49,419 bases of DNA from Candidatus Helarchaeota archaeon (GTDB taxonomy: Archaea > Asgardarchaeota > Lokiarchaeia > Helarchaeales > RDOG01), in NCBI GenBank assembly GCA_029838215.1, contig JALGVI010000021.1, positions 1 through 49,419 of the forward strand, read 5' to 3'. The notes beneath the pieces are model-generated. The model had not been told where the DNA came from. It did not search any database and worked only from the letters and a program-made list of their open reading frames with translations. How positions within the stretch are numbered: the first letter of the stretch is position 1; every line of letters begins with the position of its first letter. The position numbers and the translations under genes are program-made. Positions 1-15,000 of this stretch are shown piece after piece.

Positions 1-1
1 G

Positions 2-3000
2 GTAACGATTGATATCATCACCGATCCGATCCTCTCTGGAAATGCCACGATACGTGCAAACATTACAAGCCCGAATGACATCAACAATGAATCCGTGGTA
101 TGCCAAGCGACAAGCGTTTCAAATATCTCACTTTCTATGGGTCGCGTATATACTCAATTCACCTCGATTCCACTTGAATATAATTCAACGTCAGGATTAT
201 ATGAAGGATACTTGGATACAATCGAATTCTGTCCAAGCACTGAAATTGAACTTTCCGTTTCTGCCAGTGATTCATTGATCTTTGGAAACTATAATGGACA
301 GGATATTTCTTATTCCAAGACCGAAAGAAAAATCGTATCCGTGAATAATAGTTTCTATGGCGAAGCAATTCTAACCGATGTCGATCAAGATGGAAATGTT
401 CTCGTTTCGGGCTTCTTCGGAGGCTATAATATAGCATCTGGCGTGAATATCACGTCTGCGTTCGACAACGTAAAAGTCAAATTCATGGCATCTTCTGCTG
501 ATACCTCCCTTTACATCCACGACATGTGGGATGATGACATTGACCTCCAAAACTATACCTACGATTTGGAATATTATGACATTCTTTTAATCATTCGTGG
601 ACACGGCGATTATTCACAAGTTGAATGGGATCAAAAAGCAGTAACGATTAAAGACGCATACAAAACTGAATTCAACATTTTTTCATCATTTACACTTGCA
701 AAAAACTTCACGTTAGAACATCAGCAATATTATATCTACGGATGCAACTATTCAGTTCGCACTTATTCTGACTTCGTAAATAAATTCCATGCTGATGTCC
801 CCGGTGGCCTAAGCCTGGCATTTACCGCTTCACGCTTGACAAGTAACTCATCATATGTTTCATGGGAGTATGACTCGGCACAGTTTGAAGGTAGCATACC
901 TCCTGCCCAAAACTTCTATGATTGTTTGGGATATAAGGACGGAAGCACGTTTTATTTACTCGATCCAAACGTGGACTATCAACTGGGATACGAAATTATT
1001 TCCGCACATGTATATTACTCCGAATTCTTCGGTTCTAACTATAATTCGACTCCATTAAATCGCCTCCTAAATTATTCCGATCTTTTGGACATGCCTCTCA
1101 ACCTGACGAATTATAATACTTCATCTTACGGAAGTTATGTCGAAACAACATTTCAAAACGCAAACATAACTAACACGAATGATGATGCCTTCACCAGCAC
1201 GATATCAACAAATGGTTCCTTAGTGTATAATACGATTCAGCATTGGCTTGCAAACAAAGATATCAACATTCTCGGACAAAATGATTACATTTCGTGGGCT
1301 AAATCTGAGATTAACCTCATAGAGATCAATTTCACTTCCCCGTTATTCGGGCTCACGGTGGTCGAACCAATTAGTGATGTGAGCGGGTCCTTCAACATAA
1401 CGGTTAATTTGACTGATAACATCAACATTGATACTGCAAAGATACTGAACATGACTTGCTATTTCATTGAGAAAAGCCTGTTTGAAACCAGCACGTCAAG
1501 TTTGGAATGGATCACGGCTGATATTCATTACACTCAGAGACTCACTTATTTTGGATCACAGCAATACAAGGAAATTAATACAGGAAGTCATAGATTTGAG
1601 AATGGAACCTATGTGATGATCGTAGTGGTTTCGGAAGTAATGCACAACGATGTTCCTAGGGCATTTCCACCCATTCTCGCATATACACTTCACGAATTGA
1701 ACATTTCGAATCCCGAAACAATCCATGCCGAATTCATCTCGCCTGTTGGTAATGATTTGACTGGAGTAGTCGATTTCTCTCTAAACGTGACTGGTCCATA
1801 TCCTATCACGCAAGTTGATTTATACTTTGAGGATTTCAGGAGAATGAACATCTTTGAAACTTTTTCCCTAGAATATAATGCAACGTCAACTTTATGGGAA
1901 GGATCTTGGCCATCGTATGGCTTTTCAAATCAGGACTTTACCTTGTACGTTGTAATATCCGATAATTCATCAACATCGGCTATTGTTAAACGAAGTTTTT
2001 CAATTTACAATACTGAATTCATGACAATACATCTTGTTCCCTTCGATCCCCAACACATGATCTCCATGTATAGATACGTTCTGATTGGAACGAATACACT
2101 TTTTTCATCATACATCATCAACGCTCGGGCAAGCGGTCCTGCACCCGTGGTTCAGGGATATTACGAAGTCTACGAATTCGACTATTACACGCAAGTGATA
2201 GGAAACCTTGTTTCAACAGGTAATCTATCAGATCCATTTTCAATTTGGTTTGGACAGTGGGACTCATCAACCGTGGAGAATGGAATGTACCTTTTAAAAG
2301 TCATGCTTGTCGACGCCTATAACGTTACAGCTTCTGCAGAAATTCCACTTCAAGTTGATAATGGTGGCAGTGGTTCTGGTAGTGGCGGTGGCAATCTGTA
2401 CATCACGGATGTCTCTGTCCAATTTGATTTTCTATACGAAGGTTCTATTATAGATGTGTCCTGCTCAATTGTCAACCCGAGTGATCAATCTCCAATTGAT
2501 CCTTCTGGCTTGTCCCAATATACTTATTCAGTCTTGGATTTAGATTTTAATAGCATTGGAATTTCCGGAAATCTTGACTATGACAGTAATACTACGATTT
2601 ATTTCAAGGACTCCATCGATGTTGCTTCACTCGATGCAGGCATATATTACGTCGAGTTCTATGCAGAAGATAACGAGGGTTATTCCGTGAATAATTACGA
2701 ATCTTTTGAAGTGGTAGCTCCACTCCCGTATGTTGTCTGGACAACGGTTCCATTTCAAAATGACACTACCGTCACGTCGGGTCAATTTAACACCTTGAAT
2801 AATTCTAATAGCTTTTGGGAACTTGATGCCTCTACTTCTGATGGACAATTGGTCTTTGAATTTCATTATAACGTGACCGGTTACGTGTCGAATGCATCAA
2901 AATTGGCTCTTCTCTTCTTTGAAGGTAATGACGATGGCGGTTATTGGAATGGCAATGATGGTTATTTCGATCATGCTTGTTTAGAAATTATGAATCAATC

Positions 3001-6000
3001 CGACTTGACATGGGTTACCGTAAAACAAGATTACGGAATTAGAGGCGATTCATTTGACGAATTAATCTCATCAATCAAAAATCTATCTCAGTTCATCGGT
3101 GGTGATGGAGAATTGTATCTTCGTTTCAATTTCAGTTATAATTCGGGTGAGATTGACTTATACATGACCGATCTTGACTTGCTTTTAGGAGAGATTCCGT
3201 TTTACGAGTTTGACGGTTATTCCGGAACAATTCAGGATACGATTTATAATGATGACGTTTCCATCAAGGATTCCGACATGACTTTTATCAACGTGACGTT
3301 TAATGGCAATGTTGGCGTTGATCTTTCCACCGTGAACTTGGCGGATTGCGTTTTCAATTATCCCGTTCACGTTGCTGGTTCCATTTATGCTGATAATTCG
3401 TCCGTTTCATTTGAGAATTGCAACTTCACTTGGAATTCGACGGGTAACACATTCTATCGACCAATTGAATCCGTCCGTACTGCCCCCATTTATGATGGAG
3501 CACTTTTCGTTGCAGGAAGTGCACAAGTTACGGTTTCTAACAGTTCATTTTACGATACAATTACCTGTTACGAATTCGCTGACGTATATCTCCAAAATTC
3601 TACTCTCTTGGATGGTGTGGTACTCGGTGACAATTCCACCCTAAACATCACATCCGATTCATACCTTACCGCTTGGTACTCTAATGTAATAGACATCGGC
3701 GTAGGATTTCAGACTTTTAGGTCTGATAAGGACGGAGAATATATTCCTCAATTTGAAATGCAAGATTCGATTTTGGATGCGGGAAACATCCACATCCAAG
3801 AATATGCAAGCGTTAAATTCACGAATACGAATAGCACGGCAAAAGCAGGATATTTAACAATGGATCCATTCTCTGATTTAACACTCGTCTATTCGAACTT
3901 ATCATCAATTACATTGCAAAGAAGCATTTGGGATGTATCCGGGAATCTTGATATAAATGGTTCAGCAGTAACGGGATCTTATGCTGATGGTTTAAACCTT
4001 GATGGAAATAGTAGTCTTAAAGAACCGTATTACATTAATTCTGTTTATTTTGGTTACGATTTGAGTAGCTCAAGTACACTTTCCATTTTTGGTAGTGCAA
4101 GTATCAACTTCATAAAAGCGGGGAGTGAAGCACGAGTTGAAATACGGGGATCTTTCGTATCCGAGATAAACGTTTATGAAAACGCTACCGTGGTCTTCAT
4201 AGAATCAACTTATAGTAATCCTCCTGAAATTTGTAGATATGAAAAACAATCCGGAGATGTTTGGAATGCGCTCATCTTCTCGATTGAGTCTGATAGCGGC
4301 GATGCCGATCACATTCAAGGCAACGTGAATACGACCGTTTTGGATGCAATTGTTGGAAATGAAAATCTTGATCAAATCGAACTATGGATTGAAGGTGAGC
4401 AAAAATACGCAAATTCCAGTCCTTCTCTTCCGTTTACTTGGATTTGGGATTCTCTCACGGTACAAAATGGCTCGCGAGATGTTAGCGTCATATTAAGAGA
4501 TGATGGCGTTCCAATAGTTTCGTGCACTCATGACGTTTCAATTTACGTGGATAATAATGTAAATTCCACGGAATTAACCATGGAAAACCCCGTATCTGGT
4601 TATCTGGAAGTTGAAGAAGGTCAGAATGCAACATATTGCGTTTATTATAACGATACAACTTCAATATTACCAATCTCGGGTGCATCCGTAACGACAAATT
4701 GGAACTGGAATCATGCCATTACTGATTTGTTAAATGGGTCCTATAAAGTGGATATCTTTGAAACTGATATTGCAGGTCCGGGTGAATATCCGATCCAAAT
4801 TCAGGCAAGTAAAGTAGGATTTGAAACTGCCACGGTTAACGTTACACTCAATATCACCGCAAAAACCGATAATAATACCGAACTCATTTCCACTGGTCCC
4901 ACTTCTGGATATTTAGAGACTGACATCGGAACTTATGGCAATTTTACGATTTATTATAACAATACCGATCTGGGTATAGGAATCGCAAATGCTAACATCA
5001 ATACGAACTGGACCAAGAATTGGAATTTCGTGGATGCTGGATCCGGTTATTACAACGTGAACTTTGAAGCGGCTGTGAACCCGGGAAATCATGCGATATT
5101 GGTTAATGCAAGCAAGAAGGGTGAAGCCAATGCCACGCTTCTCTTAGTTCTAAATGTAACGGGTCAAATGACCATGAATATTTCACATTACGAAATCGAC
5201 GGTCTTTATCCACGCGTGCCCGCTATTTTATACGAAAATGCGACTTTCCAAGTTTGTATTAAAAATAAGATTACTGGAGATGCCGTTCAGAATGCCAATA
5301 TTTCCCTGCTGAATTATCAAGGAAGTTGGGAAAGTGACACGAACGGTAATTATAACATCACCATCTATGGAGATGCCTTTACCGAATACGGCGTGTATTT
5401 CGTAAACTATACCGTGTCTGCACCTGGATATAAAAACGAAACGGAAGCATACGGCATTGCAATGCAAATAAACATGACAAGCGGATATACATCATCGCCA
5501 CCCACGTTGGATGGAAGCGGTGATTTTCCATCCTCATTTATCGCGGGCTCCCAAGAATGGAAAGATGCCGTTCTGTTTAATTATTCCTATTTCACGGAAG
5601 ATGTTTCGAATATTGAAATTAACTATACTTTTAAAATACTCATTATGAACGATGAAAACAATCTTTACATAGGATATGAAATTGATGATAACGGTGGTTG
5701 GGATGGTTCTAATTGGACCGAAGCCGATGGAATCGCACCTTGTGCAGAATATATTAATGGAAGCTATTCCTACCATGATCTCGATATACATGCTGTATAT
5801 GATTTTGACATTTATGATTGGTTTATAAATTCCTCCATCAGCCAAGATCCATTAAATGATACCGATCATGCCGGAACAAACGACACGTTGGCTGCTACCG
5901 ATTGGTTCTCTTTAACAAATCATGCAGAAATACAGGTTCCTCTTTCATCGGGTGACTTGAAGGATTGGGACCTCATTTTTGGAGAACCCGAGCTATTCGG

Positions 6001-9000
6001 CTTTTATGTTTTCATATACGAAGTCTGCAGCGTGATTAATCCCGAAATGCTTCACTTTGATGGATACCTAACATTAGGAGAGAAAAATAAGACAGAACTC
6101 ACGTGTATGGTTCCCCCCATCGCCTATAATGAAATTGCAAGTGGAGAAAATGCCACCTTCATCGTGTATTACAATGATACCGATAATAACTTGCCAATTT
6201 TAGGTGCTATTGTTGAATCAAATTGGTCCTACGATGTCTGGTATGATGACTACGGGAATGGAAGTTACTCGGTTAATATATTCAATACAAGTAATGTGAC
6301 ACCAGGCTCATATCTAATAGAAATAATTGCAAGCAAAGCAGGATACAAAAATGGTACCTGTTATTTGGTTTTAAACGTGTCCGACTTTAACAATACGGAA
6401 CTATATTGCGATTATCCATCAGGAGCATATCTTGAAGTAACTGCAGGTAACATCGCGACATATACTCTCTATTATAACGACACCGACAAGAACGAGGGTA
6501 TCAATAATGCAACACTTGATTCAAATTGGACTTATGGAAATTTCACGTTGGATTTGGGCGGCGGATACGTGAATTTCTCGACTTGGAATACAGATATTCC
6601 GGGACCGGGAATCTATATTATAGAAATAAATGCCAGCAAGTTTGGATATAAGACGGCAACATGTTACGTCACGTTAAATGTGACCAGTCCACCCGACTCG
6701 ATATCTCCAAATTGGAGCAATCCAATTGTAACGCCCGCGTCTCCACAAATATTTGTCGAAGGATTGAATATCATATTTAATATCACGTGGAATGATAATG
6801 TCGGAGTTCAAACGGTCTATTTCGAGCTTAATGGGACTAACAATACTGTAACGACATTTACAGGCAACGAGTATAGCTTTAATCTGACCGACATTTCTGC
6901 AGGATTTTATGAATATCGTTGGTGGGCTAGTGATTTTGCGGAAAACTGGAATGTCACAGACTTGGCAAATTATACAATTGACAAGAATGCCTCTATTCTC
7001 GTGTTACTTCTTAATGGAACCGACGGAGACGTTGTGGCCAATTATAGTTCGATCGTGAATATTACTGCTGAAGTTTTATTCAATCAGAAGCCATCTGAAC
7101 CCGTAAATGTCTCCATATTCATCAATGATACTTTGATGTATTTGATAAATACATCTGAAAGTGTATTTCACGTATTTAACTCGGTTGGGGTATATAACAT
7201 AACCGTATTTTTCAACGGAAACGAGAATTATACCGCATCCAGCACTACTCATTTCGTTCAAATCGTGGATGAAATTCCACCCGATATTCCAACACCTCCT
7301 GCAGACATCGAATATAATTACGGTGATGCAGGCCCGATATACATTAGTTGGACATTTTATGATTATAACGATACAAATGCCGTCTATAACATCACGCGAA
7401 ATGACACGGGACTCGTTAATCAGACTGGGTCATTCCTGAATGGCACGCCAATTCAAATCGACGTGTCCGGGCTTGAAAGTGGCATATACTTCTATACCAT
7501 TGGCATTAACGATACGTACGGAAACAGCGTTAACGATACCGTCAAGGTAACGGTAAAGGATCAAACCGATCCCGTTTTGGATTACACTCCACTTGACATC
7601 TCGTATCAACAAGGGGCAGGTTCCGGCAAGCACATCAACTGGTCAGCATGGGATCAATCAGGTAGCGGTTGGTATAACATTACGAAAGATGGTTTACTAG
7701 TGCAAAATGGCAGCTGGACGAACAATGTTAATGTTACAATAGACGTGAGTGGCTTATCTCAGGGTGTGTATAACTATCTCATCACGTTCTATGATGCATT
7801 TTGGAATGATATTAGCGATTTAGTCGTTGTTACGGTTACTGCACCAGGTGGTCCTCCAACAATTGATAATCCCTCTGACATCCAATATGAAATGGGCGAT
7901 ACGGGTAATGTCATCACGTGGGACGTTAGTGATTCCGACCTCGATGTCCTATATATTTATCGAAACGGAACTCTGATTCAAACTCGAATCTGGGGCACTA
8001 ATTGGAGTACTTCAACCGTGCAAATCAATATTGACGGGTTATCCGTGGACGTTTATAATTATACCATCCACGTGATTGATCAAGTATCAAACGAAGCAAC
8101 GGATTTGGTATATGTAACGGTTGTTGACACGACTGATCCGTATATTGATGTTCTTTATAATGGCATGCAGGTATCATACAATGAAGGTGATACGGGGAAC
8201 ACGCTCACGTGGAATGTCACGGATATCAATCCAGGTCACTATAACATAACACGGGACGGTTTGGAAATTATGAATGGCATCTGGAACAATGGAACCAATA
8301 TAACGATCAACATCGATGGATTAAATGCCAGCGAAACGTCATATTATTACGTGATATACGTGTACGATTCGTTTGATAATCTTCGGACCGATGATGTCTA
8401 TGTCAAGGTAAATGACACCACGAATCCTGCTTTTATATCATGGCCAAGTGATAAAACGATTGAATTTGGCTCATCAGGAAATTCTCTAAGTTGGAATGCC
8501 ACTGATGCCCATCCCAATGTATATACAATCACGTTAAACGGCTCGCCCATCGTCATCAATCAAACATGGAGCGATTATATCTTCCTTGATTTGGATGCAT
8601 TAGGACTAAATATCAGCCTTTACTTGTTCCAAATCGTCATTTATGATATTGATTTCAATTACAACATGAGCCAAGTCTATGTTAATGTAACTGATACCAT
8701 CGAACCCACAATAAATAATCCTGCAGATATATCATATCAAGTTGGATCAACTGGAAACACGATCACGTGGTCTCCAAGCGATTTAGCTCCCAGTACTTAT
8801 GTGGTTTACAATCAATCTACGATTTACACATCGGGAATTTGGGATGGTATTTCAAACATAATCGTTGATGTTGATGGATTAAGTGCGGGATCTTATAATT
8901 TCACGATTTATTGTAATGATACATCTGGAAATTTTGTAACCGATGAAGTTAATGTCACGGTTACCAGCACGGCACCACCTCAAATCAGTCATCCTTCTGA

Positions 9001-12000
9001 CTTCAGTGCCGAGCAATTCTCCGGAACGAGAACAATCACGTGGGTTCCCTCTGATAATGATCCTGACGTTTATAACATCACTAAAAACGGTTCATTGGTG
9101 ACTGGTCATATCGATCAGACTTGGAGCGATCTTGAAGATATTAATCTGACCGTCAGCACGAATGTTGTCGGCGTTTGGCTCTTTGTCATCACGTTGAAAG
9201 ATCAACAGGGTAATGTCATCGAAGATGAAGTGTATGTTACAATCTACACGGCAGATAACGATCCTCCAACGATTATCTCTTCTCCCAGCATTTCGGGCTA
9301 TGAGTTTGGGACTTCGGGCCATTATTTACGGTGGAACGTATCTGATGTAAATCCCGATACTTACGAATTATACCGCAACGGATTCAAGGTTTCCGAAGGA
9401 ACGTGGCAAAATTACGAATACATCAGCCGAAATATTGATGGATTACCGATCGGAACGTACAATTATACCTTGTGGGTCTATGATGATTTCAGCCAGTTCA
9501 CGACCGATGATGTAATCATTGATGTCCATGATTCCCAACCTCCGCAGCTCATTAATCCACCAACGGATAAATTCATCGAGCTTGGAACCACGGGAAACGA
9601 GATCACGTGGAATGCCACTGACTCATCGCCCTTTAAGGCTGAAATCCGAAGAGATGGCATATTAATCGATGTCATCAACCCGTGGGCTGGTGGAATTGTC
9701 ACCATTAACATTGATGGTTTATCACTCGGTGTTTATACCTACAAGATCACGTTTTATGATACATCACTGCATGTAACAAATGACACGGTCCAAGTAACCG
9801 TTCAAGATTCCATTAATCCATTGATTATTGATAAATCCTCTAATTTACAATATGAAATTGGAACAACGGGTCATTCCATTTATTGGACTGCAACGGATTG
9901 CAATCCCAATATCTATGATATCAAGAATGGTTCAGGTATCACGATTGCTACGGGAGCATGGACAAGCGGAACACCCATTTACTTGAATCTCGATTCATTG
10001 GGTCTGGGTCAGGGTGTCCATTCATTCACGTGCTGGGTCTATGATGGAAGTGGTAACTCCAATTCATCCGAGATTTTAGTAACTGTTGAAGATAACACCG
10101 CTCCTGATTTGAATAATCCTGATGATATTGCCTATTTACTCGGTTCTACTGGACATGCTATTTCATGGATAGCTACGGATCATTTGCCAAACTCATATGC
10201 GGTCTTTAAAGATGGTAGCTTGTACGGAACTTATCAAGGTGCATGGACGAGTGGAACTCCCATCGAAGTAAACGTGGATGGCCTTGCAGTAGGTACTTAT
10301 AACTTCACCATCATCGTGAATGATACAAAGGGAAATACCGTTACTGATACTGTTTTTGTCCAAGTAACAAGTAGTAATCCTCCCGCGGTATCGCATCCTG
10401 AGGACTTTTCCTATAGGGTTGGTGACCCATCTTCGTATGTTCTTTCATGGACTCCTGACGATTCTGACCCCGATTTTTATAGTGTTTATAAAAATGGTTC
10501 TCTGATTGATTCTGGATTTTGGTCTAAACTTGTTCCCATCAACATTGATGTTAGCGGCTTGCCCGAAGGCGTGCATAATTATACCATTGAATTGAACGAT
10601 ACTGCAGGCAATGTCATTACGGACATGGTATTGGTAACGGTCTACGAAAGCACGCCACCAGTAATCGCGGGACCTGATGATTTGATTTATGACCTTGGCT
10701 CTACTGGAAACGAATTATCTTGGGGCATTTCTGATTCCAATCCGGGAACCTATAAGATATTCCTCGAAGGCTCACTTATCAAATCAGGGTCGTGGACCAA
10801 CAGTGTAAACGTGACCATTAACGTGGATGGTTTGAGTGTTGGCACGTACACTTATGAATTAATTGCACTCGATAGTCATGATAATAACGACACGGATCTC
10901 GTGAACGTTACGGTTCAAGATAATTCTAATCCTTCAATTTATACTGAAACACCGACTTTATCCTATCTGGTCCAAACAACTGGACATTCAATCACGTGGC
11001 ATGCCGATGATGACTCAAAAGACTATTATAATATCTTGCGAGACGGCACGGTCATTGAAAGTGATTTCTGGACCACAACAGTGCTGGTGGTAAATATTGA
11101 TGGATTGAGCGTTGGTGTTTATAATTTCACGGCAATTGTCTATGATTCTGAAAGCAATTCAAATGCAAGTGAATGCATCGTAACCGTCTATGAAAATACA
11201 CCACCAACAATCAATCAACCAAGTTCGATCACCTACGAAGAGAATCACGGCGGCTCACAGATCATGACGTGGACTGCAAGTGATGACAATCCGTATCTCT
11301 ACCAAATCATTAACGTTTCCGATGGCTCCGTGCTTGAAACAAATGCGTGGAATTCCAGCACGATAACTTATGATGTGAGTAATCTTGCTGCGGGTAGCCA
11401 TTCATTCAAGTGCAAGGTCATTGACCTGTTCTTAAATAACGCGAGCTCTGTGGTATTGGTCACAGTAACTCCAATGAACGGACCGGAGCTAAATCATCCC
11501 GTGGACATGAACTACTTACAAGGTCAAGCAGGGGTATACATCAATTGGACTCCTACGGATGCCACGCCAAATCCCGACACGTATATCATTTATAATGAGT
11601 CCGTTGTTGTTAATAGTGGAGCATGGTCAAGCGGCGTTTCAATAATCATTGATGTCAGCGGTCTGACCGTAAATAGTTATAACTTCACGATTATGGTAAA
11701 TGATACTGATGGAAATGTTGCCACGGATACTGTGTGGGTGGTTGTTACGACCGGGACTCCACCAGACTTCCTAGTGCGACCTGCAGACATCCAATATGTT
11801 GAAGGTTCAACCGGAAACTATATCAATTGGGTGCCAAATTCTACTCCTGCATCATGTGAAAATTACACGATTTATCGTGATGGAACCATTGTATATCAGG
11901 GTGTTTGGTCAAATAATGCCACGATCTCTCGCAATATTGATGGTCTATCTTATGGAACGTATCATTACGTGCTGAGAGTTTACAACATATATGGATATGC

Positions 12001-15000
12001 TGAAGACGAAGTACTTGTCAATGTAACCGACCAAATTGCACCCACGATTTCTCCCTTACCTGATGTTTCGTACAATGAAGGTGAAACGGGAAATGTTCTC
12101 ACCTGGACGGTTTCGGATGCCAATCCCAATATCTACGAAGTTTCAGTTGACTACGGAAGCGGTTACGTTTTAGAAAATGCCGGCTCATGGACAAATAACG
12201 TGTCTGTAAATATTGATGGTTTCACTTATGGAATTTATTATATCCGTGTTGTCGTTTATGATCAAGCAGGAAATAATGCAACGGATGTAGTAAAACTAAC
12301 AGTAAACGATGTTGTTGCACCCAATTTCCTATCTCCTCTCCCCGAAAGCTACATCTCTTCATATAGCGAAGGAACTAGCACTCTTTGGGCAGTATGGAAT
12401 GCTGAAGAAACCAATCCTGCCACTTATCAAATAATGCAAAATGGCACGCTACTCATTGATTCCCCGTGGAGTGGCACGTCCATTCTTTACAACGTGGGAG
12501 GATTGTCTGTGGGTGTGTATACCTTCACGTGCGTCATTAATGATCAGGCAGGAAATAATGCCACGAATTCATTCACGCTTGAAGTGTTCGACAATGATGG
12601 TCCGTCAATAACCACTCCTGAAGACATTGTTTACGGTGAAGATTCAATTTTTGGAGAAAATGGCGTTACCATTGCCTGGACTTGCTGGGATACGAATCCC
12701 GATCAATACGTGATCTATCGAACCAGTTCTTCTCCCGTGATCAATAAAACGGGAACATGGACTTCCGGAACGCCGATCGTCCTTCATACGGGTAATCTTC
12801 CCGTGGGAAATCATAATTTCACGATCGTGGCGAATGATACTTCCGGAAATCTTGTTATGGATCAAGTATGGGTGAATGTTACGGCAGTTCCTGCTCCTAT
12901 AATAATAGGTCCTGCGGACATTACGATGTTTCAAGGCGAAACTGGCCATTCAATCGTCTGGACCTTCTCAAGTGCTTTATATCCATCTCAATATAACATC
13001 ACACGAAATACGATTTTAATTCAAAGTGGAACTTGGGGTGGTAATAGTATCTCCTACTCAATTCCAAGTCTGGGTGTCGGAACTCATGAATTCATTCTCG
13101 GAGTTAATAACACCCATGATGGTTCTGATAGTGATACTGTTATCGTAGAAGTCCTTCCATTAACCGCAATTCCACCTGGTTTTAATGGAACCATTCCCGA
13201 ATCGGGTTTCTATCAATATGATGAAGGAACCACGGGGCACTTTATCGTATGGATCCCGAATGTCACGATTGACAAGTTAAGCGATGATTGTTTATACACG
13301 ATAACTTTGGATGACGTTGTTATTGCAACAGGAAATTATAACGACTCATCTCGCGTGTTAAACATCAGCTTGAACATTGATGGTCTTGCTGCAGGGACAT
13401 ATTCCTTTATTTGTCGCATTAATAACACCGATGGATATTCTGCAGAAAGAATGATCACCGTTCGCGTGGTAGATATCATGCCGCCTACCGTGAGTGTCGA
13501 TCAATCACTCATTCAATATTCATACGGTTCAACACCACCAGTGTTGATTTGGCATCCTTCTGATTTGCATCCCGATCATTACGAGATCACAAAGAATGGT
13601 ACCTGGATAGCGGGTGAATCGTGGAGTGGAGGCGATGTGTCTTATAACATCAGTACTCTCGGTTACCCCTTGCCTGTTGGTGTTCACGTCTTCACGTTAA
13701 AGGCATATGATATAGATAATAATCTTGGAGAAGCAACGATTACCGTTCGAGTAGTTGATTCGCAGGCGCCAATTTTTGGACCGGTATCCTTCCCAACGGA
13801 AATCATTGAAGGAACGAGTGCTTTCATTGAAGTTGAGGTTACGGATACAAACCTTGATTATGTCAAGATAATTTATTCCTATTCTCTTTCAAATGGAACT
13901 AACATTGTCGTGAATCAGGTTTTATACTTGAATCCCAATCCGTATCCTACATTCCAAGCAATTCTCATAACTGATGTCTATGATCAAAACGCAAACATAT
14001 CATTCATGCTCACTGCTGCCGATACTCATGGAAATGTTAGAAATAGCACGCCGATTGGATACCCGTATTACATGATTAACGTTCTTCAAACTCCCGACAT
14101 AGTTCCTCCTCAAATCATTCCCAACCTTCCTGAAGTCGTGAATCATACCGTTGACATTAATATTTCAGCAACTGTTATTGATGATCGAGGCATCGACATG
14201 GTTTGGCTTGATGTCTGGATCTACAATGCCACTTCTTACACGGTAACGCAGTATCAATGGTTGATGGTTGACCAAGGAGGCAACCTATATCGATACACGA
14301 TTCCTGAAGCGTTTTTCGAAGCTAACTTTGTAATATACTATGATATCCTTGCAAATGACACATCGGGTAACTTTAATTCTCGTACCTGTGATCCGATTTA
14401 CCTCTTTGCGGGAACTCCACCCGTGATTCATGATCCCTCTGATGTGAAGGGCGGAAATTCCATCGAAATTACGGTCCGTGTAGAGAATGCCGATAATGTT
14501 TACTTACATTATCAAAAGGATGGTGGAAGCTGGACATCCATGGAGATCTTTGGGACGGGTGAATATTATACGGGAACCATAACAAGCACCACATACGGAA
14601 ATTATTACATTCGTGCCATAAACGCCGATGGAACATCGATTTCACAAACTTATTATTACTTCATAGGTGAATATTACAGCTTGAATTTGACCGTTCCAAT
14701 CGATAAAATCGTTGGACAGAACTTCGTGGTGTCTTTGAGCATCAACAATACCAGTCCATTCATGTATGATGCCATCGTAACATTGCAAGTTCCATCAGGA
14801 CTCAGCCTTTATGAAGGACGAATTACCGAACATTCAATGATTCTTAGTGGAATGGTTGGAATTTTCGATTGGAAACTTGTCGGTATTACACCAAGTGTCT
14901 ATCCCATTGTCGTGGAGATCAACTCAACAGCATTCAGCACCACGACCATCGCGGATGTTATCAGAATATTCGAAGATAATTCACCTCCACAAATTGGGGA

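Noticed and set aside
95..97. GTG at 95 as the start of the giant gene
   Set aside because: The same frame is open to base 2 and the upstream residues continue the same beta-rich, sequon-containing style, so the gene is cut by the window edge.
7274..13765. Repeat array as a CRISPR or DNA satellite
   Set aside because: The periodicity is in the protein; DNA copies are diverged and in frame, with no conserved short repeats or unique spacers.
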